64,000 nt of DNA. Origin: Steroidobacteraceae bacterium (GTDB lineage: Bacteria > Pseudomonadota > Gammaproteobacteria > Steroidobacterales > Steroidobacteraceae). The notes under the pieces are model-generated. The model ran no database searches, was not told the origin of the DNA, and worked only from the letters and a program-made list of their open reading frames with translations. The position numbers and the translations under genes were made by a program. The number at the start of each line of letters is the position of its first letter. The first letter of the stretch is position 1. Positions 17,073 to 25,531 of this stretch are shown here, in pieces. The DNA lies in NCBI GenBank assembly GCA_025451845.1, contig JANWJS010000020.1:62001-126000 (forward strand). The letters are read 5' to 3'.

Positions 17073-19901
17073 ATGTCCATCCTCGATTCCCCCGATCTCG
17101 TCCTCGTCGACGCGTCCTCCTATCTCTATCGCGCCTTTCATGCCCTGCCTGGCCTGAGCAACTCACGCGGCGAGCCTACCGGCGCGGTTCTCGGCGTGCT
17201 GAACATGCTCGCCAAGTTCTTCAAGGAATGCCGGCCGAAGCGCATCGGCCTGGTGTTCGACGCCCCGGGTAGGACCTTCCGCGACGATCTTTTCGCCGAA
17301 TACAAGGCGCATCGCACGCCGATGTCGGATGACCTGCGCTCGCAGGTCGAGCCGCTGCTCGCGATCCTGCGTGCCCAGGGCTTGCCCCTGCTGCGCATCA
17401 CCGGCGTCGAAGCCGATGATGTCATCGGAACGCTCGCCTGCCGGGCTGCGCGCGCTGGCCAGCGTGTGCTCATCTCGACGGGCGACAAAGACATGGCGCA
17501 GCTCGTTGATGGCGCGATCACGCTAGTCAACACGATGAGCAACACCGTGCTCGACCGCGGCGGGGTCAAGGCCAAGTTTGACGTCTTCCCGGAGCAGATC
17601 ATCGATTATCTCGCACTGGTGGGCGACAGCTCCGACAACATTCCCGGCATCGACAAGGTGGGCCCGAAGACGGCCGCAAAGCTCCTCAACCAGTACGGCA
17701 CTCTCGACAATCTCATCCGCAACGTACGGGAGGTGAGCGGCAAAGTCGGCGAGAACCTGCGTGCGGGACTGGAGACGCTCGAGCTGTCACGCAAGCTCGC
17801 CACGATACACAGCGACATCGAGCTGCCTATCACCTTGGAAGAAATGGCGCCGGCGCAGCCGGATGTCGCGCGCCTGCGCGAGCTCTACACGAGATACGAG
17901 TTTCGCGCCCTGCTGCGCCAACTCGACGAGGGACCCGGCGATGGCCGATCCGGCGGCGGCGCGGTGGAGGCGACGCAGAGCCCTCCACGGGCCTCCTCGG
18001 CCGGCACGCCTGCGCAATCGGGCGGCGCTGCTGCCGCTCCTCCCGTTGGCGCGCCGCCCGGGCAGTCCGTTTCCGAGGCGCCGCGCGAAGTCGTCAGGCA
18101 CTACGAGACTGTGGCTCGCCGTGAGGACCTGGAGCGCTGGCTCGCGAAACTGCGCGACGCGGAGTTGGTCGTGATCGGCGTCGAGACGACGAGTCTAGAC
18201 TACATGCACGCGGAGATCGTCGGACTCTCCTTCTGCGTCGAGCCTGGCATTGCCGCGTACCTGCCGCTGGGCCACGACTACGCGGGCGCGCCGCCGCAGC
18301 TCGACCGCGCCCGTTCGCTCGAAGCCCTGAAGCCCATTCTCGAGGATCCGGAGAAGCCGAAGCTCGGCCACCACCTCAAGTTCGACGCGCACGCGATGCA
18401 GAATCACGGCATCCGGCTGGCCGGATTGCGCTATGACACCATGCTCGAATCCTACGTTTGGAACAGCGTAGGTACCCGGCACGACATGGACGCCGCGGCG
18501 CTCTGTTATCTGGGGCGCCGCACCATCACCTACGAGGACGTGACAGGCAAGGGCGCGAAGCGGATCGCTTTCGGCCAGGTGCCCGTGGAGCGTGCCTCCG
18601 AGTATGCCGCCGAAGAAGCCGATGTGACGTTGTGCCTGCATCGGGCTCTGTGGGCGAAGCTGGCGAGCGTTCCGGCGCTCGAGCGCCTCTATGAGGAAAT
18701 CGAGCAGCCGCTCGTGCCGGTGCTGGCGCGCATGGAGCGCCAGGGTGTACTGGTCGATCGCGAGCTGCTGAAGGGGCAAAGCTCCCGGTTCGCGACGCAG
18801 CTGCAGGATCTGCTGCAACAGGCGCGGCGCGAGGCCGGATATGACATCAACGTCGAATCCCCGAAACAGCTGCAACAGGTGCTCTTCGAGAAGTTGGGCC
18901 TGCCCGTGCTGCGCAAGACGCCAACCGGGCAGCCCTCGACGGCCGAGGATGTGTTGGAAGAGCTCGCCGCTTCCTATGCATTGCCGCGGATCGTGCTTGA
19001 CTACCGGGCGGTGGCCAAGCTCAAATCGACCTACACCGACAAGCTGCCGGAGCAGATCAACCCGGACACCGGCCGCATTCATACCTCCTATAACCAGGCG
19101 GTGGCCCAGACAGGCCGGCTCTCCTCCGTCGAGCCCAACTTACAGAACATCCCCATCCGCCGTCCCGAGGGCCGGCGTATTCGCCAGGCGTTCATCGCCC
19201 CGCCGGGCCACACTCTGCTGGCGGCAGACTATTCGCAGATCGAGCTGCGCATCATGGCGCATCTCTCGGGGGACGAAGGCCTGCTCGCCGCCTTCGCGGA
19301 AGACCGCGATGTCCACCAGGCCACCGCCGCGGAGGTCTTCGGCGTACCGCTCGCGGAGGTGACCGCCGACCAGCGGCGGGCGGCGAAGACCATCAACTTC
19401 GGCCTCATCTACGGGATGTCCCCGTTCGGGCTTGCGCGCCAGCTCGGCATAGACCGCAGCGCGGCGCAGAGCTACGTGGAGCGCTACTTCCAACGCTACC
19501 CGGGCGTGCGGCGGTTCATGGATGACACTCGCAAGCAGGCGCGCGAGCGCGGCTTCGTGGAGACGGTCTATGGCCGTCGTCTCTACCTACCCGATATCCG
19601 CTCCGGCAACGCTCAGACGCGACAGTACGCGGAGCGCGCCGCCATCAACGCGCCCATGCAAGGCACCGCTGCCGACATCATCAAGCGCGCCATGATCGCA
19701 GTCGATGCGTGGTGCGCGCGCGAAGACGCTCCCGCACGCCTCATCATGCAAGTGCACGATGAGCTGGTGCTGGAGGTGCGTAGCGACGCCGTCGAGCGCG
19801 TGAGCGAGGCCGTGCGGGACAGAATGACCTCCGCCGCGGAGCTGCGCGTACCACTGCGAGTCGATGTCGGCAGCGGCGCGAATTGGGACCAGGCGCACTG
19901 A
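17073..19901 (+). CDS. polA: DNA polymerase I with a probably inactive 3'-5' exonuclease domain
   Basis: A 942-residue polymerase for Okazaki-fragment maturation and repair. Domains: 5'-3' exonuclease (1-290), Pro/Ala-rich linker (295-345), 3'-5' exonuclease fold (345-535) and polymerase (560-942) with motif B RRAAKTINFGLIYGMS and motif C QVHDELVLEV. In the proofreading domain the E. coli DTET motif reads GVET, so the Asp355 ligand is Gly369; the YAAED motif reads YAAEE, so Asp501 is Glu515. Only the Glu357 (Glu371) and Asp424 (Asp438) equivalents remain. Polymerase and 5' nuclease residues look intact. TATACT at 17061-17066 ends 6 bases before the ATG, suggesting a leaderless mRNA. Confidence 0.95.
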   Translation: MSILDSPDLVLVDASSYLYRAFHALPGLSNSRGEPTGAVLGVLNMLAKFFKECRPKRIGLVFDAPGRTFRDDLFAEYKAHRTPMSDDLRSQVEPLLAILRAQGLPLLRITGVEADDVIGTLACRAARAGQRVLISTGDKDMAQLVDGAITLVNTMSNTVLDRGGVKAKFDVFPEQIIDYLALVGDSSDNIPGIDKVGPKTAAKLLNQYGTLDNLIRNVREVSGKVGENLRAGLETLELSRKLATIHSDIELPITLEEMAPAQPDVARLRELYTRYEFRALLRQLDEGPGDGRSGGGAVEATQSPPRASSAGTPAQSGGAAAAPPVGAPPGQSVSEAPREVVRHYETVARREDLERWLAKLRDAELVVIGVETTSLDYMHAEIVGLSFCVEPGIAAYLPLGHDYAGAPPQLDRARSLEALKPILEDPEKPKLGHHLKFDAHAMQNHGIRLAGLRYDTMLESYVWNSVGTRHDMDAAALCYLGRRTITYEDVTGKGAKRIAFGQVPVERASEYAAEEADVTLCLHRALWAKLASVPALERLYEEIEQPLVPVLARMERQGVLVDRELLKGQSSRFATQLQDLLQQARREAGYDINVESPKQLQQVLFEKLGLPVLRKTPTGQPSTAEDVLEELAASYALPRIVLDYRAVAKLKSTYTDKLPEQINPDTGRIHTSYNQAVAQTGRLSSVEPNLQNIPIRRPEGRRIRQAFIAPPGHTLLAADYSQIELRIMAHLSGDEGLLAAFAEDRDVHQATAAEVFGVPLAEVTADQRRAAKTINFGLIYGMSPFGLARQLGIDRSAAQSYVERYFQRYPGVRRFMDDTRKQARERGFVETVYGRRLYLPDIRSGNAQTRQYAERAAINAPMQGTAADIIKRAMIAVDAWCAREDAPARLIMQVHDELVLEVRSDAVERVSEAVRDRMTSAAELRVPLRVDVGSGANWDQAH

Positions 19902-19904
19902 GCG
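19875..19904 (+). repeat. Direct repeat, copy 1 (polA 3' end)
   Basis: The last 27 coding bases of polA plus its stop belong to a roughly 30-base sequence that recurs at 20189-20217 with three differences. The two copies bracket the small gene at 19948. Confidence 0.6.
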
Positions 19905-19947
19905 AGGCCAAGACGTTTGGCGGGTCGCCGTGTGCTGTAATTCCCTT

Positions 19948-20145
19948 ATGGATAAGAGGCTTACGCGGTTCACCAGCCTGGACGCAATGAAGCGCTCCGA
20001 GGCGGTAGAGGACTGGAAAAGATTGCAAAAGCAGAAAACTCGGGCGAGCGATGGGGAGGCACCCGATCGCTCACAGGACGAAAAGGCGCAGAAAGAACGG
20101 GCGAAAGGCAGCAGAAAGAACGCCGCGGAAGACCCCGACCTCTAA
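19948..20145 (+). CDS. Small basic hypothetical protein
   Basis: A 65-residue, highly charged Lys/Arg/Glu/Asp-rich peptide with no hydrophobic segment. The N-terminal part (MDKRLTRFTSLDAMKRSEAV) looks more ordered than the low-complexity tail. No family was recognised. Support for expression: TGTAAT at 19936-19941 is a 5/6 match to the -10 consensus and ends exactly 6 bases before the ATG, the same leaderless geometry as many genes in this window. It sits between two copies of the polA 3'-end repeat, so it may have arrived by insertion or duplication. Confidence 0.45.
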   Translation: MDKRLTRFTSLDAMKRSEAVEDWKRLQKQKTRASDGEAPDRSQDEKAQKERAKGSRKNAAEDPDL

Positions 20146-20188
20146 CATCGGTACCTGACGCCAGGCTTCTGTTTCGCGACGTCGCCAC

Positions 20189-20217
20189 GGCGCGAATGGG
20201 ACGAGGCGCACTGAGCG
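20189..20217 (+). repeat. Direct repeat, copy 2 (duplicate of polA 3' end)
   Basis: Repeats the polA terminal codons including the TGA-containing GGCGCACTGAGCG, 314 bases downstream. It is not part of any gene. Confidence 0.6.
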
Positions 20218-20220
20218 CGC

Positions 20221-20246
20221 CTCGCCCCCACGCGGGTCAGGGCGAG
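20221..20246. terminator. Hairpin at the mddA-like gene stop
   Basis: CTCGCCC pairs with GGGCGAG around a 12-base loop that contains the stop codon of the minus-strand gene. It could serve both converging transcripts; there is no U tract. Confidence 0.3.
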
Positions 20247-20995
20247 ATCACCCGTGGCGGCCGGTGCCGCTTGAATAGGCCGGGAATCAGCATGGGGACG
20301 CTGCAGCGATACGCCTGATATTGCTCTCCGTGCACTGCCGCCAGATCGTGCTCCTCCAGCGCGATGCCCACCAGGATGTATGCCGTGGTCGCAATCGAGA
20401 AGATGAGGTGACCGAGCGACATGCGCGGCGTCGCCCAGAAGGCGATCACGAAGCCCAACATGATCGGATGGCGCACGATCTTGTAGAGGGCGCGCTGGGT
20501 GAAATGGGGCGGTGAATAGTCGACTTTGCGCAGGCGCAGGTAAACCTGGCGCAGACCGAAAAGATCGAAGTGATTGACCATGAAGGTGGCGAGCAACAGG
20601 ATCACCCAGCCGAGCCAGAAGAGCGCCAGCAGGACGTCCGCGAGCACCCGCGAGGAAGTGACGTCCCACACCGGGGATGGAAGGGGCCGCCATTGCCAGC
20701 AGATGAGCCCGAGCAGCAGACTCGAGAAAAGGACATACGTGCTGCGCTCGATCGAGCGGGGCACGATTTTCGTCCATATGGCCTTGAAGCCTGGCCGCGC
20801 CATGACGCTGTGCTGCACGGCGAAAGCGCCTAGCAAGAGTAGGTCGATTATTAACGCTTCAGCGGACGCGGCGCTCTGACCCGAGTCGATTGTCCTGGGG
20901 ACGATCACATCGCCGACGAAACCGATCGCGTAGAGAAACGACGCGAGAAATATCAGATAGCAAACGATGCCGTAGACGGCCGCGACGAAACCCAT
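20237..20995 (-). CDS. mddA: Probable methanethiol S-methyltransferase (MddA-like) membrane protein
   Basis: A 252-residue protein with five or six membrane spans, of the NnrU/isoprenylcysteine-methyltransferase superfamily. The C-terminal core YKIVRHPIMLGFVIAFWATP and the following VGIALEEHDL are the SAM-binding signature, and the order of spans resembles MddA, which methylates methanethiol to dimethyl sulfide. AGAGGTGCACC precedes the ATG as ribosome-binding site. The assignment is by family resemblance only; other small-thiol or lipid methyltransferases share the fold. It stands alone between polA and the arginine operon. Confidence 0.6.
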   Translation of the reverse strand: MGFVAAVYGIVCYLIFLASFLYAIGFVGDVIVPRTIDSGQSAASAEALIIDLLLLGAFAVQHSVMARPGFKAIWTKIVPRSIERSTYVLFSSLLLGLICWQWRPLPSPVWDVTSSRVLADVLLALFWLGWVILLLATFMVNHFDLFGLRQVYLRLRKVDYSPPHFTQRALYKIVRHPIMLGFVIAFWATPRMSLGHLIFSIATTAYILVGIALEEHDLAAVHGEQYQAYRCSVPMLIPGLFKRHRPPRVISP

Positions 20996-21080
20996 GGTGC
21001 ACCTCTATGATTCGGTAAGCCCAGGGATCCTCCCTCCGCCGCGCATCCGGGATTCCAACCTCGAGATTGTTTGGACCGCA

Positions 21081-21105
21081 ATGCGCTCTGTCGCCACAGG
21101 CGCAT
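21081..21105. terminator. Hairpin after the arginine operon
   Basis: ATGCGC/GCGCAT and CTGT/ACAG pair with a one-base bulge and loop CGCC, 71 bases beyond the argH stop. This is a candidate 3'-end structure of the operon; there is no U tract. Confidence 0.3.
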
Positions 21106-21175
21106 TCCCAGTCAGGGGGCGGGACGAGCGCATTTTGCGCGCATGTCAGCGCACAAGCCAGCGAGAGCTCAAGGC

Positions 21176-22366
21176 TCAAGGCTTAAGCTTTAGCCTGACA
21201 GCAACCCGCCGATAAGCCTCGCGGAAGGGGATGCCCTCGCTCGTCACCAGCCGGTTTGCCTCCTCGGCGGCGTGGATCGCCGGGTCGAGATGGATGTGCT
21301 CGGGGCGAAAGCGCATGGCATCGAGGGCGGCCGGAAGGAGATCGAGAGTCTGTTGCGCGAGGTCGATGCCGCGGAAGAGAGGTATCTTCAGGAGTTGCAT
21401 ATCGCGCTGGTAGCCCGAGGGAAGCTTGGCGCAGAGGCCGAGCGCTTCCATGAGGCACGCCTGCGCGCAGACGGAGCGGCCGCGGATCAGCTCGAAGACA
21501 TCCGGATTGCGCTTCTGCGGCATGATCGAGGAGCCGGTGGTGAACGCCTCGGGCAATTCCAGGAAGCCGAACTCCTGGGTGTAGAAGAGCAGCACGTCCG
21601 CGGCGAGACGGCCGAGGTCCTGCATGAGGAGCGCGATCTCGAACAGCAGCGTCGCCTCCGCCTTGCCCCGCGAGAGCTGCACCGCCGTCACCGGCTCGTG
21701 GACCGCAGTGAAGCCGAGCTTTTCTTGGGTCGCGCTCCGGTCGATGGGTAGACCGGGGGTGCCGTAGCCTGCCGCCGAACCCAACGGAGACTTGCCGGCC
21801 CGGCGTTGCACCTGCCTCAAGCCCTCGGCGTCGTCGCGAATTTCGGCCGCGAAGCCGCCCGCCCAGAGAGCCACCGAGCTGGGCATCGCCTGCTGCATGT
21901 GGGTATATCCCGGCAACGCCGTCTTCTTTTCACGGTCGGCCAGATGCTCGAGCGCCTCGGCTACCGCCAGAGCACCGCCGCTCAGGTCCTCCACCGCATC
22001 ACGCAGATACAACCGCAGCGCCGTCAGGACTTGATCGTTGCGCGAGCGCCCCAAATGCACGCGCCCGCCCGCAGGCCCGATGCGCTCGGTCAGCCTGCGC
22101 TCGAGCGATGTCTGACCATCTTCGTCCGCGAGCTCGATGTGCCATTCGCCCCGAGCATGCTCATCTGCGAGCGCCGTCAGGGCGCTGCGGATCGCCTCGA
22201 GGTCGGCGCCTGACAGCAGCTTCTGCTCGTGCAACATTTCCGCGTGCGCAATGGATGCGCGCACGTCGTAGCGCACCAGCCGCTCATCGAGCGCAAAGTC
22301 CTCCCCCGCGGTGTAGCGCAACACGCGCTCGTCGAGCGGCGCTCCCTTGTCCCACAAACGTGTCAT
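21176..22366 (-). CDS. argH: Argininosuccinate lyase (short form)
   Basis: Last step of arginine synthesis: argininosuccinate to arginine plus fumarate. The 396-residue protein has the fumarase-superfamily signature GSSIMPQKRNPD, substrate loops HLGRSRNDQ and GYTHMQQAMPSSV, and the Xanthomonas-like stretch LPSGYQRDMQLLK. It ends right after the conserved IPFREAYRR segment, so the C-terminal helical domain (about 30-50 residues in Xanthomonas ArgH, more in E. coli) is largely missing. No continuation was found in the other frames downstream. The active site, made by three central regions, should be intact. It is the terminal gene of the operon, 19 bases after argB. Confidence 0.93.
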   Translation of the reverse strand: MTRLWDKGAPLDERVLRYTAGEDFALDERLVRYDVRASIAHAEMLHEQKLLSGADLEAIRSALTALADEHARGEWHIELADEDGQTSLERRLTERIGPAGGRVHLGRSRNDQVLTALRLYLRDAVEDLSGGALAVAEALEHLADREKKTALPGYTHMQQAMPSSVALWAGGFAAEIRDDAEGLRQVQRRAGKSPLGSAAGYGTPGLPIDRSATQEKLGFTAVHEPVTAVQLSRGKAEATLLFEIALLMQDLGRLAADVLLFYTQEFGFLELPEAFTTGSSIMPQKRNPDVFELIRGRSVCAQACLMEALGLCAKLPSGYQRDMQLLKIPLFRGIDLAQQTLDLLPAALDAMRFRPEHIHLDPAIHAAEEANRLVTSEGIPFREAYRRVAVRLKLKP

Positions 22367-22385
22367 GGCTGGCCCGTGGCGATGC

Positions 22386-23324
22386 TCAGCTTTGTGTGCC
22401 CTGCTGCTCCGCGGGCGTCAGCGCTTTGATATCTGCGACGATCAGCGTACCCGTCCCCTCGTTGGTGAAGACCTCACCGAGGATGCCCTCCGGTGCCGCG
22501 TATGACACCACATGGACGCGCCGCACGCCGCCGCGTATTGCGTCCTCGATGGCCTTCGCCTTCGGCAGCATGCCATCGGCGATGCGCCCTTCTTCGCGCA
22601 GGCGCTTCAGGCCCTGCAGGTCGATGTAGGAGATGAGCGACCCCGGATCGGCGATGTCGCCGAGGATCCCCGGCGCGCCCGTGCAGAGAATCAGCTTCTC
22701 CGCGCCGAGCGCGGCGCCCAGGGCGGCGGCCACCGTGTCCGCATTGATGTTGAGCAGCACCCCGCTGTCGTCCGCCGAGAGCGGGCTCACCACCGGCATC
22801 AGCCCGTTGTCGAGGAGCTTGCGCACTGCCTGCGGGTCGACCTCGTCGATGTCGCCGACGAAGCCGTAGTCCACCACCTCACCGCTCGATACGATCTTCA
22901 CCGGCGGACGCTTGTGCGCGCGCACCAGGCCTGCATCCACCCCGCTGATCCCCACCGCCTCGATGTCGAGGTCGCGGCAGATGCCAAGGATGCGCGTGTT
23001 GATGAGCCCGTTGAGCACCATGGCCGACACATCGATCGACTTCTGATCGGTGACCCGCCGGCCCTCCACCATGCGCGTCGGCACGCCGAGCGCCGCCGAG
23101 AGCTCCGTGAGCTGCGGGCCGCCGCCATGCACGAATATCACGCGCACGCCGAAGTAGTGCAGGATCGCGATCTGCTCGATGAGGACCCGGGTGGAGGCGA
23201 CGTCGGCGAACACACCGCCGCCCGCCTTCACGACGAACGTCTTGCCCTTGTACATGCGGATGTACGGCGCGGCGTTCTTGAGCGCCCGGATAGCCAAGGC
23301 CTGATCGCCCGGATGCATGATCAT
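22386..23324 (-). CDS. argB: N-acylglutamate kinase (acetylglutamate kinase family)
   Basis: Phosphorylates the gamma-carboxylate of N-acetyl- (or another N-acyl-) glutamate. The 312-residue amino-acid-kinase protein has VVKAGGGVF (the family's usual VVKYGGN position), phosphate-binding FVHGGGPQL, MVEGRRVTD, and NINADTVAAALG with the catalytic-lysine region SYIDLQGLKRL. An N-terminal helix (DQALAIRALKNAAPYI) of the kind that builds arginine-sensitive hexamers is present, so feedback inhibition by arginine is plausible. Because the partner carbamoyltransferase acts on an acylated ornithine, the acyl group used by this kinase is not certain. It lies 13 bases after argF'. Confidence 0.92.
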   Translation of the reverse strand: MIMHPGDQALAIRALKNAAPYIRMYKGKTFVVKAGGGVFADVASTRVLIEQIAILHYFGVRVIFVHGGGPQLTELSAALGVPTRMVEGRRVTDQKSIDVSAMVLNGLINTRILGICRDLDIEAVGISGVDAGLVRAHKRPPVKIVSSGEVVDYGFVGDIDEVDPQAVRKLLDNGLMPVVSPLSADDSGVLLNINADTVAAALGAALGAEKLILCTGAPGILGDIADPGSLISYIDLQGLKRLREEGRIADGMLPKAKAIEDAIRGGVRRVHVVSYAAPEGILGEVFTNEGTGTLIVADIKALTPAEQQGTQS

Positions 23325-23337
23325 GTCGGTGGGTCCC

Positions 23338-24351
23338 TCAGATGGTTCTCAACATGCGATAGAGGACCGCTACTTGCGCGGTGAGGCGATTGTAGGCTTC
23401 CCGCTGCACGATGCTACGCGGACTGTCGAGAACCTCGTCCGCCACCGCGACGTTGCGCCGCACCGGCAGACAGTGCATCAGGCGGCACTCCGTGGCAGTA
23501 CGCGTGAACCAGTCGTTGCGCACACACCAGTGCTTGAGCTCGCCGCGCAGCCGTGCATCCCCTGCAGCGTCTCCGTAGCAGGACGTCGCGCCCCATTCCT
23601 TCGCATAAATGATGTGCGCGCCGCTCAGCGCCTCGTCCCGATCTGCCGTCTCCTGCACGGAGCCACCGGAGAGCGCCGCCGCGCGGCGCGCCTTCTCCAT
23701 GATCGGCGGCGGCAGCGCGAATCCTTCCGGGCGCAGCACGATGACTTCCATGCCGCGCAAGGCCGCCATGTGCACGGCAGTGGCCGGTACGGCAAGCGGC
23801 AGAGCGCGCGGATGATAGGCCCATGCAAGGACGAAACGGCCGCTTCGTGGCACACCGATATCGTCCAGGGTCTTCCAGTCCGCGAGCGCCTGGCAGGGAT
23901 GGCTCATCGCCGACTCGAGATTGATGAGCGGCTTATCGACCAGGCTCGCCATCGCGTTGAACGCGGTCTCGGCGAGATCCGCGGCGAGGTCCTTGCCGTC
24001 GGCGAATGCGCGCACCCCCAGTGCATCGCAGTACGAGGCGAGCACCGGAATGCCCTCGCGCACGTGTTCCGCGGCAGCGCCGCTCATGACGGCGCCGAGC
24101 CGCGCCTCGAGCTGCCACGTGCCCTGGCCCGGGGTGATCACGAACGAGCTGCCGCCGAGCCGCGCCATCCCCGCCTGGAAGGAGGCGAGCGTGCGCAGCG
24201 ACGGGTTGAGGAAGAGCAGTCCGAGGATCTTGCCCGCGAGCGCGTGCGGCTCGGGGCGCGTCTCCAGGCGCCGGGCCAGCTCGAGCAGCGCCAACACCTC
24301 CTCGCGCTCGAGCTCGGCCAGATCGAGGAAACGTCTCATGCTAGTGTTCAT
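23338..24351 (-). CDS. argF': N-acylornithine carbamoyltransferase (AOTCase/SOTCase type)
   Basis: Transfers a carbamoyl group from carbamoyl phosphate to an N-acylated ornithine. The 337-residue protein has the phosphate loop NPSLRTLASFQ, GQGTWQLE, WAYHPRALPLAVP and the C-terminal MHCLPVRRNVAVADEV, features of the acetyl/succinyl-ornithine enzymes rather than ordinary ornithine carbamoyltransferase. Known enzymes are separated by one residue: Glu92 in Xanthomonas (acetyl) and Pro90 in Bacteroides (succinyl). Here the aligned position is Ala94 (MSGAAAEHV). Flanking residues (IPVLASYCDALGVRAF) look closer to the succinyl type. The start overlaps the argD stop (ATGA). Confidence 0.88.
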   Translation of the reverse strand: MNTSMRRFLDLAELEREEVLALLELARRLETRPEPHALAGKILGLLFLNPSLRTLASFQAGMARLGGSSFVITPGQGTWQLEARLGAVMSGAAAEHVREGIPVLASYCDALGVRAFADGKDLAADLAETAFNAMASLVDKPLINLESAMSHPCQALADWKTLDDIGVPRSGRFVLAWAYHPRALPLAVPATAVHMAALRGMEVIVLRPEGFALPPPIMEKARRAAALSGGSVQETADRDEALSGAHIIYAKEWGATSCYGDAAGDARLRGELKHWCVRNDWFTRTATECRLMHCLPVRRNVAVADEVLDSPRSIVQREAYNRLTAQVAVLYRMLRTI

Positions 24352-25520
24352 GCGAGGCTCGCGAGCGCGTCGCGCAGCAGCTCGACCTGCTCCTCGCGCA
24401 GGATGAAGGGCGGCAGGAGCCTGACGATGTGGCTGTCGGTCGCCGTGCCCGTGAGAATGCCGCCTTCCAGCAGCTCCGCCTGAATCTGCTTCGCTGGCCG
24501 GCTGGTACGCAATCCGAGGAGAAACCCTTCGCCCTGGATCGCTTGCACCGGCCCCACGATGCAGGTCCGGCGGATGCAGTCCGACACGCGCCGCACGTTT
24601 TGGAGTAGATCCTCCGACTCGATGGCGTCGATCACCGCCTCGATCGCGGCGCAGGCCATGGGTCCGCCGCCATAGGTCGTGCCGAGGAGCCCCAGGCTGA
24701 GGCTCGCCGACACCTTGGCGCAGGTCAGCAGCGCCGCGCACGGAAAGCCGTTGCCGAGCGCCTTCGCGACCGTGATCATGTCGGGCATGACGCCGTACAG
24801 ATTGGCGGCGAACGGGTGCCCGACGCGGCCGAAGCCGCACTGGATCTCGTCGAAGATGAGCTGCGCGCCCACTTCATCGCAACGGCGGCGCAGAGCCTCG
24901 AGGTAGGGCCTGCCCAGGTCGACGGCGCCTGCGAGCCCTTGCACGGGCTCCACGATGACTGCGGCCGTGCGATCGGTGACATGCGCGGCGATGGCGCCGA
25001 GGTCACCGCGCGGCATGAAGCTGACATCGAATGGCTTGCGCGGGAATCCGTACCAGCCGTCGGAGCCCCAGGTGACCGCCCCTCCCGCAGCCGTTCGGCC
25101 ATGGAAGCCGCCCTCGACCGCCGCGACGTGCGGCCGGGAAGTCATCCGCAACGCCAGCCGCAAGGCATTCTCGTTCGCTTCCGCGCCGCTGTTGATGAAG
25201 AACACACTGGTGAAGTCCAGCTGCGAGAAGCGCACCAACCGTTCCGCCGCACGCACCCGGATGCTCATGGGGATGGCGTTCGTCTGGAAATTACAGGAGC
25301 GCGCCTGGGCGGCGAGCGCGTTCGTCCAGCCGGGGTGGCCGTAGCCGAGCGCGGCGACCGCATGTCCGCCGTAGAGATCGAGCACGCGCTCGCCGCGGCT
25401 GTTCAACAGCCACACGCCGTGGGCGGAGACGACCTCGCACGGATACTGGGCAAATACCGGAGCGAGGAAGTCCCGCGCCGGGGTGGTTGCGGCCGCTGCC
25501 GGGGTTGCTGCAGGACTCAT
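24348..25520 (-). CDS. argD: N-acylornithine aminotransferase, class III PLP-dependent
   Basis: Makes N-acylornithine from the acylglutamate semialdehyde, with glutamate as amino donor. The 390-residue aminotransferase has the PLP Lys253 in TVAKALGNGFP, the cofactor motif NSGAEANENAL, and the acidic LIFDEIQCGFGR. The ATG at 25520 was chosen: it begins a short Ala/Thr/Pro leader before DFLAPVFAQYPCEVVSAHG, where similarity to ArgD/AstC starts. It lies 11 bases after argC and overlaps argF' by four bases. Context favours biosynthesis over catabolism. Confidence 0.92.
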   Translation of the reverse strand: MSPAATPAAAATTPARDFLAPVFAQYPCEVVSAHGVWLLNSRGERVLDLYGGHAVAALGYGHPGWTNALAAQARSCNFQTNAIPMSIRVRAAERLVRFSQLDFTSVFFINSGAEANENALRLALRMTSRPHVAAVEGGFHGRTAAGGAVTWGSDGWYGFPRKPFDVSFMPRGDLGAIAAHVTDRTAAVIVEPVQGLAGAVDLGRPYLEALRRRCDEVGAQLIFDEIQCGFGRVGHPFAANLYGVMPDMITVAKALGNGFPCAALLTCAKVSASLSLGLLGTTYGGGPMACAAIEAVIDAIESEDLLQNVRRVSDCIRRTCIVGPVQAIQGEGFLLGLRTSRPAKQIQAELLEGGILTGTATDSHIVRLLPPFILREEQVELLRDALASLA

Positions 25521-25531
25521 GCTCTTCTCTT

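Noticed and set aside
21000-21176. Possible frameshift hiding the rest of argH
   Set aside because: Reading all three minus-strand frames downstream of the stop gives no residues resembling the ArgH C-terminal domain.
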